From: Inmirania thermothiophila
GTDB taxonomy: Bacteria; Pseudomonadota; Gammaproteobacteria; DSM-100275
Length of the DNA stretch: 64,000 nt
Direction of reading: 5' to 3'
NCBI RefSeq assembly: GCF_003751635.1
Contig: NZ_RJVI01000003.1
Location: 252,501-316,500, forward strand
This document shows positions 17,731 through 28,644 of this stretch, piece after piece. The notes beneath the pieces are model-generated. The model had not been told where the DNA came from. It made no database searches and saw only the letters and a list, made by a program, of their open reading frames with translations. The position numbers were made by a program, and so were the translations under genes. Within the stretch, counting starts at the first letter, position 1. Each line of letters opens with the position of its first letter.

Positions 17731-17739
17731 TGTTAGATT
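17731..17739 (+). promoter_or_regulatory. Extended -10 promoter for ndk
   Basis: TGTTAGATT is a TGn-type extended -10 element directly after the terminator and 28 bases before the ndk ATG. It has no clear -35 box, which extended -10 promoters do not need. It would drive ndk-rlmN-pilW-rodZ-ispG-hisS. Confidence 0.5.
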
Positions 17740-17766
17740 AGGCCGATTCCAGGAAAAGGGGGTCCC

Positions 17767-18198
17767 ATGGCCATTGAGCGCACGCTCTCCATCATCAAGC
17801 CCGACGCGGTGGCGAAGAACATCATCGGCAAGATCTACACCCGCTTCGAGGAGGCGGGCCTGCGCATCGTCGCCGCCAAGATGCTGCACCTGACGCGGGA
17901 GCAGGCCGAGGGCTTCTACGAGGTCCACCGCGAGCGCCCCTTCTTCAAGGACCTGGTGGCCTACATGACCTCGGGGCCGGTGATGGTGCAGGTGCTGGAG
18001 GGCGAGGACGCCATCGCGCGCAACCGCGAGATCATGGGGGCCACGGATCCCCGTCAGGCGGCGCCGGGCACGATCCGCGCCGACTTCGCCGAGAGCATCG
18101 AGGAGAACGCGGTCCACGGCTCCGACGGTCCCGAGACCGCGGCGCGCGAGATCGCCTTCTTCTTCAAGCCGGAGGAGATTTGCCCGCGGACGCGCTGA
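17767..18198 (+). CDS. ndk: Nucleoside diphosphate kinase
   Basis: Transfers the gamma-phosphate between nucleoside triphosphates and diphosphates through a phosphohistidine. It has 143 residues, the family standard. The active-site His117 lies in [11 protein letters not shown], and [10 protein letters not shown] (9-18) is the other signature. ATG 17767 is preceded by AGGAAAAGGGGG. First gene of the ndk-rlmN-pilW-rodZ-ispG-hisS-yfgM-bamB series, whose members overlap or nearly touch, and rlmN starts inside its last codons. Confidence 0.97.
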   Translation: MAIERTLSIIKPDAVAKNIIGKIYTRFEEAGLRIVAAKMLHLTREQAEGFYEVHRERPFFKDLVAYMTSGPVMVQVLEGEDAIARNREIMGATDPRQAAPGTIRADFAESIEENAVHGSDGPETAAREIAFFFKPEEICPRTR

Positions 18199-19298
18199 AG
18201 ACCGCAGGGGGCGGACGCACGAACCTCCTCGGCCTCGACCGCGGGGGGCTCGCGGCCTACTTCGCGCAGCGCGGGGAGCCCGCCTTCCGCGCGGTGCAGC
18301 TCGCCCGCTGGGTCTATCGCCGCGGGGTCACCGACTTCGCGGCCATGACCGATCTGTCCAAGGGGCTGCGGGCGCGGCTGGCGGAGGAGGCCGAGCTCAC
18401 CCTGCCCGAGGTGCTGGCCGAGCGGGTCTCCGCCGACGGCACGCGCAAGTGGCTGCTGCGCCTCGCCGACGGCAACGCCGTCGAGACGGTGTTCATCCCC
18501 GAGCCGGACCGGGGCACCCTGTGCGTGTCCTCGCAGGTGGGCTGCGTCCTCAACTGCAGCTTCTGCATGACCGCCCGCCAGGGCTTCTCGCGCAACCTCA
18601 CCGCGGCCGAGATCGTCGCCCAGGTGTGGCTGGCGCAGCAGCGCCTCGGCGGCTTCGCCATCGCCGAGCGCAGCCGCCGGCCCATCACCAACGTCGTCCT
18701 CATGGGCATGGGCGAGCCGCTGCTCAACCTCGAGGCGGTGATCCCGGCGCTGCGCCTGCTGGTGGACGACCACGGCTTCGGCCTCTCGCGCCGCCGCGTC
18801 ACCGTGAGCACCGCCGGCGTCGTGCCCGGCATCCGGCGGCTGCGCGAGGCGGCGCCGGTGAGCCTCGCCGTCTCCCTCCACGCCACCACCGACGCCCTGC
18901 GCGACCGCCTCGTGCCCCTCAACCGCAAGTACCCGATCCGGGAGCTGCTGGCCGCCTGCGCCGAGTACGTGGCCGACGACCCGCGCCGGCGGGTCACCTT
19001 CGAGTACGTGCTGCTTGCCGGCGTCAACGACGCCGTGGCCGACGCCGAGGCCCTGGTGCGTCTGCTGCGCGGGATCCCGGCCAAGGTCAACCTCATCCCC
19101 TTCAACCCCTTCCCGGGCGCCCCCTACCGGCGCCCGGCGCAGGCCGCGGTGGACCGCTTCCGCGATGTCCTGCTGGCGGCGGGCATGACGGCGATCACGC
19201 GGCGGCCGCGCGGCGACGACATCGAGGCCGCCTGCGGCCAGCTCGCGGGGCAGGTGCGGAGCCGCGTGCGCCGGCGCTTTCCGGAGGCGGCGGCGTGA
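18180..19298 (+). CDS. rlmN: 23S rRNA/tRNA adenine-C2 methyltransferase
   Basis: Radical SAM enzyme that methylates A2503 of 23S rRNA and A37 of some tRNAs. The [4Fe-4S] motif is CVLNCSFC (Cys122, 126, 129). The methyl-carrying cysteine near the C-terminus is Cys352 in [11 protein letters not shown], as required for the RlmN mechanism. It is 372 residues. The start is a TTG at 18180, inside the end of ndk by 19 bases; GGAGGAG just upstream supports it and couples translation to ndk. TTG starts are rare in this window (hisS is the other case). Confidence 0.95.
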   Translation: MPADALKTAGGGRTNLLGLDRGGLAAYFAQRGEPAFRAVQLARWVYRRGVTDFAAMTDLSKGLRARLAEEAELTLPEVLAERVSADGTRKWLLRLADGNAVETVFIPEPDRGTLCVSSQVGCVLNCSFCMTARQGFSRNLTAAEIVAQVWLAQQRLGGFAIAERSRRPITNVVLMGMGEPLLNLEAVIPALRLLVDDHGFGLSRRRVTVSTAGVVPGIRRLREAAPVSLAVSLHATTDALRDRLVPLNRKYPIRELLAACAEYVADDPRRRVTFEYVLLAGVNDAVADAEALVRLLRGIPAKVNLIPFNPFPGAPYRRPAQAAVDRFRDVLLAAGMTAITRRPRGDDIEAACGQLAGQVRSRVRRRFPEAAA

Positions 19299-20041
19299 GG
19301 GCGGCGGCGGCGCTCGTGCTGCTGGCCCTGGCGGGCTGCGCCGCGGGGCCGGCGCCGGGCGAGGGCGGGAACGACCGCAGCGCGGCCGCCTACACCGGTC
19401 TCGGCATCGCCTATCTGCGCGAGGGCAAGCTCGAGCAGGCCCTCGATCGGCTGCAGCGCGCGATCGCCGCCGATCCGGGCAACGCCACCGCCCACTCCGC
19501 CCTCGGGGTCGTCTACGAGCGCATGGGGCGGGAGGCGGAGGCGGACCGGCACTACCGGCGGGCGGTGGAGCTGGCGCCCGAGGACCCCAACGCCCTCAAC
19601 AACCTCGGCCGCTTCCTCTGCGCCCGCGGCGGGCGCGAGGAGGCGATGCGCCTGTTCGAGCGGGCGGCGTCGGCGCCGGGCTACGGGGCGCCGTGGGTGG
19701 CATGGACCAACGCGGGGCTGTGCGCGCTCGCGGGCGGCGACCGCGCGGGGGCGGAGGCGCGCCTGCGTCGGGCGCTGCAGCTCAATCCCCGCTTCGCCCC
19801 GGCCCTGCTGCCCATGGTCGGGGTGAGCCTCGAGCGCGGCCGGGCCCTGAGCGCCCGCGGCTACCTGCAGCGCTACCACGAGGTGGCGCCGCCGAGCGCC
19901 GAGTCGCTGTGGCTCGGGGTGCAGGTGGAGCAGGCCCTGGGTGACCGCGATGCCGCCGCCCGCTATGCTTCGCGGCTCAGGAGCCGGTTCCCCGACAGCC
20001 CCCAGGCCCGGGCCCTGGAGGCGGCGGAGGAAGGGTCGTGA
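19295..20041 (+). CDS. pilW: Type IV pilus biogenesis TPR lipoprotein PilW/PilF
   Basis: Outer-membrane lipoprotein that helps assemble the PilQ secretin. A lipobox LALAGC puts the acylated Cys at residue 15, so mature protein begins there. The rest is tetratricopeptide repeats: [59 protein letters not shown] and two weaker copies, 248 residues in all. GTG 19295 overlaps the rlmN stop (GTGA). Placement between rlmN and rodZ is the conserved site of pilF/pilW in gammaproteobacteria. No other pilus gene is in the window. Confidence 0.9.
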   Translation: MRAAAALVLLALAGCAAGPAPGEGGNDRSAAAYTGLGIAYLREGKLEQALDRLQRAIAADPGNATAHSALGVVYERMGREAEADRHYRRAVELAPEDPNALNNLGRFLCARGGREEAMRLFERAASAPGYGAPWVAWTNAGLCALAGGDRAGAEARLRRALQLNPRFAPALLPMVGVSLERGRALSARGYLQRYHEVAPPSAESLWLGVQVEQALGDRDAAARYASRLRSRFPDSPQARALEAAEEGS

Positions 20042-21054
20042 GCGAGGCGCCCGAGCGAGTGGAGGCGGCGGAGCCCGCGCCGGCGGCGGCCGGGGCACGG
20101 CTGCGCGAGGCGCGGCGGGCCCTCGGCTGGTCCGAGGACGAGGCGGCCCAGCGCCTGCGGGTGCCGCGCCGCTACGTGGAGGCGCTGGAGGCCGGGCGCT
20201 GCGAGGAGCTGCCGGGGCCGGTGTTCGCGCGGGGCTACGTGCGCAGCTACGCCCGGCTGCTGGGGCTGCCCGAGGACGAGCTGCTGGCGGCGCTGGCACC
20301 GCAGCCGCCGGAGCCGGCCGCACCGAGGCCGCGCACCGCCGGGCGTCCCCGGCTGGAGCGGGTGGCGCTGGTCTGGGGCACGCCCCTGGTGGCGGCGATC
20401 GCGGCGGTCCTGGTCTGGCTCGGCTGGCGGGGTCCGGCCGGCGGGCCTGCGGAGGAGCCGCCCGCGGTGCAGGCCCAGGCGCCGGTGGCGTCGGAGCCTG
20501 TGCCGCCACCGCCCGCAGCGCAGCCTGCGCCCGTGCCGGCGGCGGAGCCGGCGCCGCCCGCGGCGGAGTCTGCGCCGGCCGCGGAGGAGCCCTTGCCGGC
20601 CGCGGCGCAGCTCGCGCCGGCGCCGGTGGGCGAGGCGGCGACGGAGACGGTGGCGGATGCGGGGGGGCGCGCCGTGGACGGGGCCGGGCCGCCGGCGCCC
20701 GCGGCGGCGGGCACCCCGGCGCCGGGGGCCGAGGCCGACTCCGGCGGTGGGGCGGAGGCCGCATCCGGCGAGGACGCGGCGCAGCCGCCCCCGCCGGCGC
20801 AGCCCGCCGGCGACGTCCTGACCCTGACCGTCGCCGGCGGCGACAGCTGGGTGGAGGTCCGCGATGCGCGGGGCGAGCGGCTCGTCTACCAGCTCCTCCG
20901 GGACGGGGCGGTACGCCGGGTGCAGGGCGAGGCGCCGTTCCGCGTCCTCCTCGGCAACGCGGGTGCGGTCCGCCTCGAGCTCAACGGCCAGGCCCTGACG
21001 CCGCCGCAGCCGCCGGCGAGCGGGGTCCTGCGCTGGACCACGCCGGAGGGCTGA
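20038..21054 (+). CDS. rodZ: Cytoskeletal protein RodZ
   Basis: Membrane protein that links MreB filaments to the cell-wall machinery and fixes rod shape. The cytoplasmic helix-turn-helix domain spans about 20-90 (LREARRALGWSEDEAAQRLR, then GPVFARGYVRSYARLLGLPE). A single membrane helix (VALVWGTPLVAAIAAVLVWL) lies near 103-122. A periplasmic linker of roughly 130 residues is almost only Ala, Pro, Glu and Gly, and a DUF4115 domain (LTLTVAGGDSWVEVRDARGE onward) ends the protein at 338. GTG 20038 overlaps the pilW stop. Confidence 0.93.
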   Translation: MSEAPERVEAAEPAPAAAGARLREARRALGWSEDEAAQRLRVPRRYVEALEAGRCEELPGPVFARGYVRSYARLLGLPEDELLAALAPQPPEPAAPRPRTAGRPRLERVALVWGTPLVAAIAAVLVWLGWRGPAGGPAEEPPAVQAQAPVASEPVPPPPAAQPAPVPAAEPAPPAAESAPAAEEPLPAAAQLAPAPVGEAATETVADAGGRAVDGAGPPAPAAAGTPAPGAEADSGGGAEAASGEDAAQPPPPAQPAGDVLTLTVAGGDSWVEVRDARGERLVYQLLRDGAVRRVQGEAPFRVLLGNAGAVRLELNGQALTPPQPPASGVLRWTTPEG

Positions 21055-21057
21055 GCG

Positions 21058-22161
21058 GTGGTGGCGGCGGCGCAAGCGGGCTGGGTGCGCGGGCTCGGGG
21101 CGGTGCGCCGTCGCTCGCGCCCCATCCGCGTCGGCCGCGTCACCGTCGGCGGCGATGCGCCGGTGGCGGTGCAGAGCATGACCAACACCGACACCTGCGA
21201 CGTCGCGGCGACGGTGGCCCAGGTGCGGGCCCTGGAGGCCGCCGGGGCGGACATCGTCCGCATCTCCGTGCCGAGCATGGAGGCGGCCGAGGCCTTCGGC
21301 CGCATCCGGCGGGAGGTGGAGGTGCCGCTGGTGGCCGACATCCACTTCGACTACCGCATCGCCCTGCGCGTGGCCGAGCTGGGCGCCGACTGCCTGCGCA
21401 TCAACCCGGGCAACATCGGCCGCGAGGAGCGGGTGCGGGCGGTGATCGCGGCCGCCCGCGAGCGCGGCATCCCGATCCGCATCGGCGTCAACGCGGGCTC
21501 CCTGGAGAAGGAGCTGCTCGCCCGCTACGGCGAGCCCACCGCCGAGGCCCTGGTGGAGTCGGCCCTGCGCCACGTGGCGATCCTCGAGCGCCACGACTTC
21601 CCGGACTTCAAGGTCAGTCTCAAGGCCTCGGACGTGCCCATGACCGTGGCCGCCTACCGCATGCTGGCGCGGCGCATCGAGCAGCCGCTGCACCTCGGCA
21701 TCACCGAGGCGGGGGGGCTGCTGCCGGGCGCGGTGAAGTCGGCCGTGGGGCTGGGGATGCTGCTCGCCGAGGGCATCGGCGACACCCTGCGGGTGTCGCT
21801 GGCGGCGGATCCGGTCGAGGAGGTCCGCGTCGGCTACGAGATCCTCAAGAGCCTGGGGCTTCGCGCGCGGGGGGTCAACCTCATCGCCTGCCCCACCTGC
21901 TCGCGCCAGCGCTTCGACGTCATCGGCGTGACCCGCGAGCTGGAGCGGCGGCTGGCCGACGTGCGCGAGCCCATCGACGTCGCCGTCATCGGCTGCGTCG
22001 TCAACGGGCCCGGCGAGGCCCGCATCGCCGAGGTGGGCGTCACCGGCGGCGAGCCCAACCTGCTCTACGTGCAGGGGCGGCCGGCGGGCAAGGTGGACGA
22101 CGAGGCCCTCGTGGATGCCGTCGAGCGCGCGGTGCGCGAGCGGCTCGCGCGCCGCGGCTGA
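21058..22161 (+). CDS. ispG: 4-hydroxy-3-methylbut-2-enyl diphosphate synthase
   Basis: [4Fe-4S] enzyme of the MEP isoprenoid pathway that converts MEcPP to HMBPP. It is 367 residues. The N-terminal TIM-barrel core has [13 protein letters not shown] and [13 protein letters not shown]. Cluster cysteines are in [10 protein letters not shown] near residue 280 and [12 protein letters not shown] near 312. Start GTG 21058, three bases after the rodZ stop. IspA at 4 kb uses the isoprenoid units this pathway makes. Confidence 0.96.
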   Translation: MVAAAQAGWVRGLGAVRRRSRPIRVGRVTVGGDAPVAVQSMTNTDTCDVAATVAQVRALEAAGADIVRISVPSMEAAEAFGRIRREVEVPLVADIHFDYRIALRVAELGADCLRINPGNIGREERVRAVIAAARERGIPIRIGVNAGSLEKELLARYGEPTAEALVESALRHVAILERHDFPDFKVSLKASDVPMTVAAYRMLARRIEQPLHLGITEAGGLLPGAVKSAVGLGMLLAEGIGDTLRVSLAADPVEEVRVGYEILKSLGLRARGVNLIACPTCSRQRFDVIGVTRELERRLADVREPIDVAVIGCVVNGPGEARIAEVGVTGGEPNLLYVQGRPAGKVDDEALVDAVERAVRERLARRG

Positions 22162-22212
22162 TCCCGGTCCCTGGATGCATCGTCACTGCCGCGCAGGCAG
22201 GGAGGGGGGAGA

Positions 22213-23495
<1,283 letters not shown>

Positions 23496-23496
<1 letters not shown>

Positions 23497-24128
23497 TGGT
23501 GGACGGTTACGTATCGGACCACGAGCGCGCCGAGGCGGTGCGCAAGTGGCTGCGCGACAACGGCGCCGCCGTCGTGGTGGGGGTGGCGCTGGGGCTCGGG
23601 GCGCTGTTCGGCTACCGCTGGTGGCAGGCGCGGGCGCAGGCCCACGCCGAGGCCGCCTCCGCCGCCTACGAGCAGGTCCTGGCGGCGCTGCGGGCGGGGG
23701 ACGCCCAGGCGCTGGAGGCGCAGGTGCGCGTGCTCGCCGAGGGCGGCTTCGAGGACACCGCCTACGCCGCCCTGGCGGCGCTTGCCCAGGCGCGGGCGCG
23801 GCTCGATGCAGGGGATGCCGAGGGGGCCGAGGCCGCCCTGCGCCGGGTCGAGGCCGAGGCGCCGTGGCCGGCGCTGCGGGATCTGGCGCGGCTGCGCCTT
23901 GCGCGGCTGCGCCTTGCGGCCGGCGACGCCGAGGGCGCGGCGCGCCTCCTCGGGGGTGTCGCGGGCGGTTTCGAGGCGGCGCGGGCGGAGCTTCGCGGCG
24001 ACATCGCCCGGGCCCGGGGCGAGCGCGAGGAGGCGGTGGCCGCCTACCGCGAGGCCCTGGCCGCCGGCGCCGCCAACCGCGGCCTGCTGCGCATGAAGCT
24101 CGAGGCGCTCGGGGCGGGCGCCGGATGA
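23496..24128 (+). CDS. yfgM: YfgM-like ancillary translocon protein
   Basis: A 210-residue inner-membrane protein with a short cytoplasmic start (VSDHERAEAVRKWLRDNG), one membrane helix at about 25-43 ending in GYRWWQ, and a periplasmic tetratricopeptide-like domain rich in Ala, Arg and Glu. In E. coli YfgM associates with SecYEG and PpiD and helps newly exported proteins fold. The hisS-yfgM-bamB order is conserved in gammaproteobacteria and supports the call more than sequence alone. ATG 23496 overlaps the hisS stop, and its own stop overlaps bamB (ATGA). Confidence 0.88.
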
Positions 24129-25252
24129 CGAGGGCGGCGCTGCTGGCGATGGCGCTCCTGCTCGCCGGCTGCGGCGGGGCCGAGGTGCTGGATCCGCCGG
24201 CGCCGCTGCCCGCGGACGAGGGTGTCGCGCCGCTCGTGCCGCGCTGGCGTCTGCCCCTCGCGGGGGCGGTGGAGGGGCTCAGGCCGCGGCCCGCGGTGGC
24301 CGGCGACCGGGTGCTCGCGATGGCGCCGGCGGGCGAGGTGGTGGCGGCGGGCCTCGAGGACGGCCGCGTGCACTGGCGGGCGGCGGCGGGCACCGGGCTC
24401 ACCGCCGGGGTCGGTGTGGGCGAGGGCCTCGCCGTGGCCGCCGGCGGCGAGGGCGAGGTCCTGGCCTTCGCCCTCGAGGACGGTCGCCTGCGCTGGCGCG
24501 TGACGGTGGAGGGGGAGGTGCTGGCCCCGCCCACGGTGGCCGGCGGGCGGGTCTTCCTGCGCACCGCCGAGGGCCGGCTGCTCGCCCTCGACGCCGCCGA
24601 CGGCCGCCGGCTCTGGGTGCAGGAGCAGGCGGTGCCGGCGCTGTCGCTGCGGGGCACGGCCCGCGCCGTCCCCAGCGACGGCGCGGTGGTCACCGGCTGG
24701 GCCGACGGGCGCGTGAGCGCCCACCGGGTGGCCGACGGGGCGCCGCTGTGGGTGGTGCGGCTGGCGACCCCCAGGGGGACGACGGAGCCGGCGCGCATGG
24801 TGGACGTGGACGCCGATCCGGTGGTGGCCGACGGCCAGGTCTACGCCGCCGCCTACCAGGGAAGGATCGGGGCCATCGCCGCTGGCGGCGGGGTCCTTCT
24901 GTGGGCGCGGGACCTCTCGGTCTGGTCGGGGATCGCGGTCGCCGGCGAGGCGGTGGTGGCGAGTGCGGCCGACGGCGTGGTGTGGGCCCTGGAGCGGGCC
25001 GGCGGGCGGGCGCTGTGGCGGCAGGAGGCGCTGCGCAACCGGCGCCTGAGCGGCCCGGTCCTGCATGCCGGCCTCCTGTGGGTGGGGGATCTCGAGGGCT
25101 GGGTGCACGCCCTCGACCCGGCCGACGGCGCCCTGCGGGGGCGGGTGCGGGCGGGCGAGGGCCAGGTGCTGGCCCTGGTGGCGACGACGGCGGGGCTGCT
25201 GGTGCGCCACGCCGAGGGCCTGACCCTGCTGGCGGCGCCGCGCGGGGGCTGA
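24125..25252 (+). CDS. bamB: Outer-membrane assembly lipoprotein BamB
   Basis: Lipoprotein of the BAM complex that inserts beta-barrel proteins into the outer membrane. A lipobox LLLAGC gives acylated Cys16. The remaining 360 residues are PQQ-like beta-propeller blades, each with a Gly-rich strand and a closing Trp, such as LEDGRVHWRAAAGT, LEDGRLRWRVTVEG, AADGRRLWVQEQ and ADGAPLWVVRL. Total 375 residues. ATG 24125 overlaps the yfgM stop. The der GTPase that usually follows is not here; a MarC-family gene takes its place. Confidence 0.93.
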   Translation: MTRAALLAMALLLAGCGGAEVLDPPAPLPADEGVAPLVPRWRLPLAGAVEGLRPRPAVAGDRVLAMAPAGEVVAAGLEDGRVHWRAAAGTGLTAGVGVGEGLAVAAGGEGEVLAFALEDGRLRWRVTVEGEVLAPPTVAGGRVFLRTAEGRLLALDAADGRRLWVQEQAVPALSLRGTARAVPSDGAVVTGWADGRVSAHRVADGAPLWVVRLATPRGTTEPARMVDVDADPVVADGQVYAAAYQGRIGAIAAGGGVLLWARDLSVWSGIAVAGEAVVASAADGVVWALERAGGRALWRQEALRNRRLSGPVLHAGLLWVGDLEGWVHALDPADGALRGRVRAGEGQVLALVATTAGLLVRHAEGLTLLAAPRGG

Positions 25253-25257
25253 GCGCC

Positions 25258-25899
25258 GTGCTGGAGGCGCTGGCCCACTACGGGCACTTCCTGGTCACCC
25301 TGCTCGCGGTCATGGACCCCTTTGCCGCGGTGCCCGTCTTCCTCGCCCTCACGGAGCGGCAGACGGCACCGCAGCGGCGGCGCACGGCGGGGGTCACCGC
25401 GGCGACGGTGCTGGCGGTGCTGGGGCTCTCGGCGGTCTTCGGCGAGGCGGTGCTGCGGGCGATGGGGGCGAGCCTGGCGTCGTTTCGCATCGGCGGCGGC
25501 ATCATCCTCCTCATGATGGCGCTGGAGATGCTGCGCGCGCGCCCGAGCCAGGTCCAGCAGACGCCGGAGGAGATCGCCGAGGCGGGGGCGCGCGAGCAGG
25601 TGGCGGTGGTGCCCCTCGGGGTGCCGCTGCTCGCCGGACCCGGTGCCATCAGCGCCGTGATCATCGAGGCCCACCGCGAGGCGGGGCTCGGTCACCGGGC
25701 CGCGGTACTGCTGGCGGTGGCGCTGGCGGCCCTGCTGCTGTGGGCGACCCTGCGCCTTGCCGCACCCATCGGCGCCCGCCTCGGCCACATCGGGATCAGC
25801 ATCGCCAACCGACTGGTGGGCCTGGTGCTCGCGGCGATTGCGGTGGAGATCCTGGTGGGGGGGCTGCGCGAGACCTTCCCGGTGCTGGCCGGGGGCTGA
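25258..25899 (+). CDS. MarC family integral membrane protein
   Basis: A 213-residue membrane protein of the MarC/UPF0056 family with six predicted helices. Marks are LLAVMDPFAAVPVFLALTE (about 15-33), IGGGIILLMMALEML (about 81-95), VVPLGVPLLAGPGAISAVI and GISIANRLVGLVLAAIAVEI. The family was named for its place next to the marRAB locus but is not shown to transport drugs; the substrate is unknown. GTG 25258 lies 5 bases after the bamB stop. It ends 6 bases before the convergent trxC stop. Confidence 0.87.
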   Translation: MLEALAHYGHFLVTLLAVMDPFAAVPVFLALTERQTAPQRRRTAGVTAATVLAVLGLSAVFGEAVLRAMGASLASFRIGGGIILLMMALEMLRARPSQVQQTPEEIAEAGAREQVAVVPLGVPLLAGPGAISAVIIEAHREAGLGHRAAVLLAVALAALLLWATLRLAAPIGARLGHIGISIANRLVGLVLAAIAVEILVGGLRETFPVLAGG

Positions 25900-25905
25900 G
25901 CCCGG

Positions 25906-26352
25906 TCAGACCGCCCGCCCCAGGGCTCCGCGCGCCCAGGTCTCGATCTGCTCGGCGCTCATGGCCCCGGAGACGCGGCCGAGCTCGCGCCCGCGGTGCA
26001 GCAGCACCAGGGTGGGCACGCCGCGGATGCCGAAGCGGGCCGCCTCCTCCGGGTAGCGCTCGGTGTCGAGCTTGCCGAGGCGCATGTGCGGCTCGAGGCG
26101 GGCGGCGGCGCGGGCGAAGGCCGGGGCCATGATCCGGCACGGGCCGCACCACGGGGCCCAGAAGTCCACCAGCAGCGGCAGGTCGCCGCGCTCGGCGTGA
26201 CGGGCGAGGGCGTTGGGGTCGAGGTTCACGGGCTCGCCCCCGAACAGCGGCTGGCGGCAGCGCCCGCAGCGGGGGCGGGCCTCGAGGCGCGCGGCCGGCA
26301 GCCGGTTCACGGCCTGGCAGTGCGGGCAGACGATGTGGAGGGGATCGCTCAT
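25906..26352 (-). CDS. trxC: Thioredoxin 2 (zinc-binding)
   Basis: Cytoplasmic disulfide reductase of 148 residues. The N-terminal zinc module has CPHC (9-12) and CGRC (29-32), the feature separating TrxC from TrxA. The thioredoxin active site is WCGPC (68-72), and the cis-proline loop is GVPTLVL. In E. coli trxC belongs to the OxyR regulon; no OxyR site could be recognised in the 33 bases shared with the divergent EamA gene. ATG at 26352. Confidence 0.95.
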   Translation of the reverse strand: MSDPLHIVCPHCQAVNRLPAARLEARPRCGRCRQPLFGGEPVNLDPNALARHAERGDLPLLVDFWAPWCGPCRIMAPAFARAAARLEPHMRLGKLDTERYPEEAARFGIRGVPTLVLLHRGRELGRVSGAMSAEQIETWARGALGRAV

Positions 26353-26385
26353 GGGTCGTGGCTCCAGGACGGACTGCTTCCTCAG

Positions 26386-27276
26386 ATGGTGACCGCCGCA
26401 GGCGCTTTCAAGTCACCGGCCGTGCGCGGCTATGCGCTGATGGTGGCGGCTGCCGCCCTCTGGGGGCTCATCGGCCCGGTCTCGCGCGTCGCCTTCGCCG
26501 AGGGCATGGCGCCGCTGGAGGTGGCGTTCTGGCGGGCGCTGCTGGCCTGGGGGCTGTTCGCGCTGCAGGGCGGTCGCCGGGTGCTGGCGGTGCGGCCGGG
26601 GGAGCTCGCGCCCCTGGCCGCCTTCGGCGTCGTGGGGGTGGCGGTCTTCTACGGCGCCTATCAGCTGGCGGTGCGCGACGGCGGCGCCGCCCTGGCGTCG
26701 GTGCTGCTCTACACCGCGCCGGCGTGGGTGGCGCTGCTGGCGTGGTGGCTGCTGGGCGAGGGGCTCGGGGCGGCCAAGCTCGCCGCGCTCGCGCTCACCC
26801 TCGCGGGTGTCGTGGGGGTGGCCGCCGACGGCGGCAGTCTGACGGGCGGGGCGCGGATCCTGCCGGCCCTCTTCTGGGGGCTCGTCTCGGGCCTCGCCTA
26901 CGCCCTCTACTACATCCTCGGCAAGCGCTGGCTCGCCCACCACCCGACCCCGGTGCTGCTCGCCTGGGCGCTACCGGCGGGGGCGCTGGGCCTCGCCCCC
27001 TTCGTGGGGGCGGCCCCTCCGAGCGCGCGCGCCTGGGGCGCGGTGGCCTTCCTCGCGGTGGGCTCCACCTGGCTCGCCTACAGCCTCTATTACGCGGGGC
27101 TGCGGCGGCTGGAGGCGTCGCGGGCGGCCCTGGTGGCGACCCTCGAGCCGGTGGTGGCGGCGCTGGTGGCGTGGCTCTGGTGGGGCGAGCGCTTCGGCGC
27201 CGCAGGCTGGCTCGGGGCGGCGCTCATCTTCGCCGGGGTGGTGACGGCGGTGGCGGCGCCGGCTCAGGCCAGGTAG
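26386..27276 (+). CDS. EamA/DMT family transporter
   Basis: A 296-residue inner-membrane exporter candidate with ten predicted helices in two EamA repeats: first repeat from YALMVAAAALWGLIGPVSRV, second from PALFWGLVSGLAYALYYILG. The repeat ends carry LLYTAPAWVALLAWWLLGE and VATLEPVVAALVAWLWWGE, the conserved pre-loop Pro and Glu positions. Substrates in this family range from amino acids to metabolites and cannot be told from sequence. The ATG at 26386 has no clear ribosome site. The gene ends inside the convergent mgtE by 13 bases. Confidence 0.85.
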   Translation: MVTAAGAFKSPAVRGYALMVAAAALWGLIGPVSRVAFAEGMAPLEVAFWRALLAWGLFALQGGRRVLAVRPGELAPLAAFGVVGVAVFYGAYQLAVRDGGAALASVLLYTAPAWVALLAWWLLGEGLGAAKLAALALTLAGVVGVAADGGSLTGGARILPALFWGLVSGLAYALYYILGKRWLAHHPTPVLLAWALPAGALGLAPFVGAAPPSARAWGAVAFLAVGSTWLAYSLYYAGLRRLEASRAALVATLEPVVAALVAWLWWGERFGAAGWLGAALIFAGVVTAVAAPAQAR

Positions 27277-28625
27277 AGGCTGGCCAGCCCCAGGAAGGCG
27301 AAGAAGCCCACCACGTCGGTGACGGTGGTCAGGGCCATGCTGCCGGCGAGCGCCGGGTCGATGCCCATCCGGCGCAGGGCGAGGGGGATGGTGAGGCCGG
27401 CGAAGGCGGCGCAGATGAGGTTGATGATGATGGCCGCGGCGATGACGGCGGCGATCTGCGTGTTGTCGAACCAGAACCAGGCGATGAGCCCCACCACCAC
27501 CGCCCAGGTCATGCCGTTGAGCAGCCCCACCAGGAGCTCCTTGGTGAGGAGCCATGCGGCGTTGGCGCTGCTCACCTGGCCGAGGGCGATGCCGCGGATG
27601 GCGAGGGTGAGGGTCTGGCTGCCGGCGATGCCCCCCATGCTGGCGACGATGGGCATCAGCACCGCGAGCGCCACCACCTGGTCGATGGTGTCCTGGAACA
27701 GCCCCACCACCCAGGAGGCGAGGAAGGCGGTGGCGAGGTTGACCCCGAGCCAGAGGGCGCGGCGGCGGTAGCTCACCGGCACCGGGGCGAACATGTCATC
27801 CTCCTCGTCGAGGCCGGCCATGCTCAGCAGGGCCTGGTCGGCCTCCTCGCGGATGACGTCCACCACGTCGTCCACGGTGATGCGCCCGAGCAGCCGGCCG
27901 CGCTCGTCCACCACCGCCGCCGAGACCAGGTCGCGGTGCTGGAAGAGCTGCGCCACCTCGGTGGCGGGGGTGGTGGCGGGGATGCCCTCGGGCTCGCGCT
28001 CCATGACCTCGGCGACGGTGAGGATCGGGTCCCGCGTCAGCAGCGCCGTCAGCGGCAGCACCCCCAGGTAGCGGCCGTTGCGGTCCACCACGAAGAGGCT
28101 GTCGGTCAGCTCCGGGATCTCGCCGCGCATGCGCAGGTAGCGCAGGACCACGTCCAGGGTGACGTCGGCGCGCACCGTCACCGTGTCGGTGTTCATGAGC
28201 CCGCCGGCGGTGTCCTCGGGGTAGGACAGCACCGCCTCGAGGCGCCGGCGGTTCTCCTGGTCCATGGAGGCCAGGACCTGGCGGATCACCGTGTCGGGCA
28301 GGTCCTGGAGGATGTCGGCGAGGTCGTCGGGATCGAGGCCCTCCAGCGCCGCCACCACCTCCTCGGCCTCCATGTCCTCGAGGAGCGTGGCGCGGACCTC
28401 GTCGTTGAGCTCGGCGAGCACGTCGCCGTCGTAGCTCTCGTCCACCAGCTCCCACACCACCGCACGCTGCGGCGGCGGCAGCGACTCGAGCAGGCGCGCG
28501 ATCTCGGCCGGCGGCAGGGCGTTGAGCATGCGCGCCACGCGGCGCAGGGTGCCGGTCTCGAGGGCCTGGGTGAGGGCCTCGAGGTGGGCGGCGGTGCGGG
28601 TGCGGGTCTCTGCCGGCTCGGCCAT
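27264..28625 (-). CDS. mgtE: Magnesium transporter MgtE
   Basis: Gated magnesium channel of 453 residues. Order of domains: acidic superhelical N domain (about 20-135, LPPAEIARLLESLPPPQRAV and EGLDPDDLADILQDLPD), two CBS domains (about 140-265, GGLMNTDTVTVRADVTLDVV and VAQLFQHRDLVSAAVVDERG), the plug helix, and five membrane helices from about 290. MPIVASMGGIAGSQTLTL is the pore signature. The acidic residues that bind regulatory Mg2+ in the N and CBS domains are plentiful. It follows ptsI on the same strand after 89 bases containing a hairpin. No M-box riboswitch could be seen in that leader. Confidence 0.95.
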   Translation of the reverse strand: MAEPAETRTRTAAHLEALTQALETGTLRRVARMLNALPPAEIARLLESLPPPQRAVVWELVDESYDGDVLAELNDEVRATLLEDMEAEEVVAALEGLDPDDLADILQDLPDTVIRQVLASMDQENRRRLEAVLSYPEDTAGGLMNTDTVTVRADVTLDVVLRYLRMRGEIPELTDSLFVVDRNGRYLGVLPLTALLTRDPILTVAEVMEREPEGIPATTPATEVAQLFQHRDLVSAAVVDERGRLLGRITVDDVVDVIREEADQALLSMAGLDEEDDMFAPVPVSYRRRALWLGVNLATAFLASWVVGLFQDTIDQVVALAVLMPIVASMGGIAGSQTLTLAIRGIALGQVSSANAAWLLTKELLVGLLNGMTWAVVVGLIAWFWFDNTQIAAVIAAAIIINLICAAFAGLTIPLALRRMGIDPALAGSMALTTVTDVVGFFAFLGLASLYLA

Positions 28626-28644
28626 GGGCGCCTTCCTGATCGGG

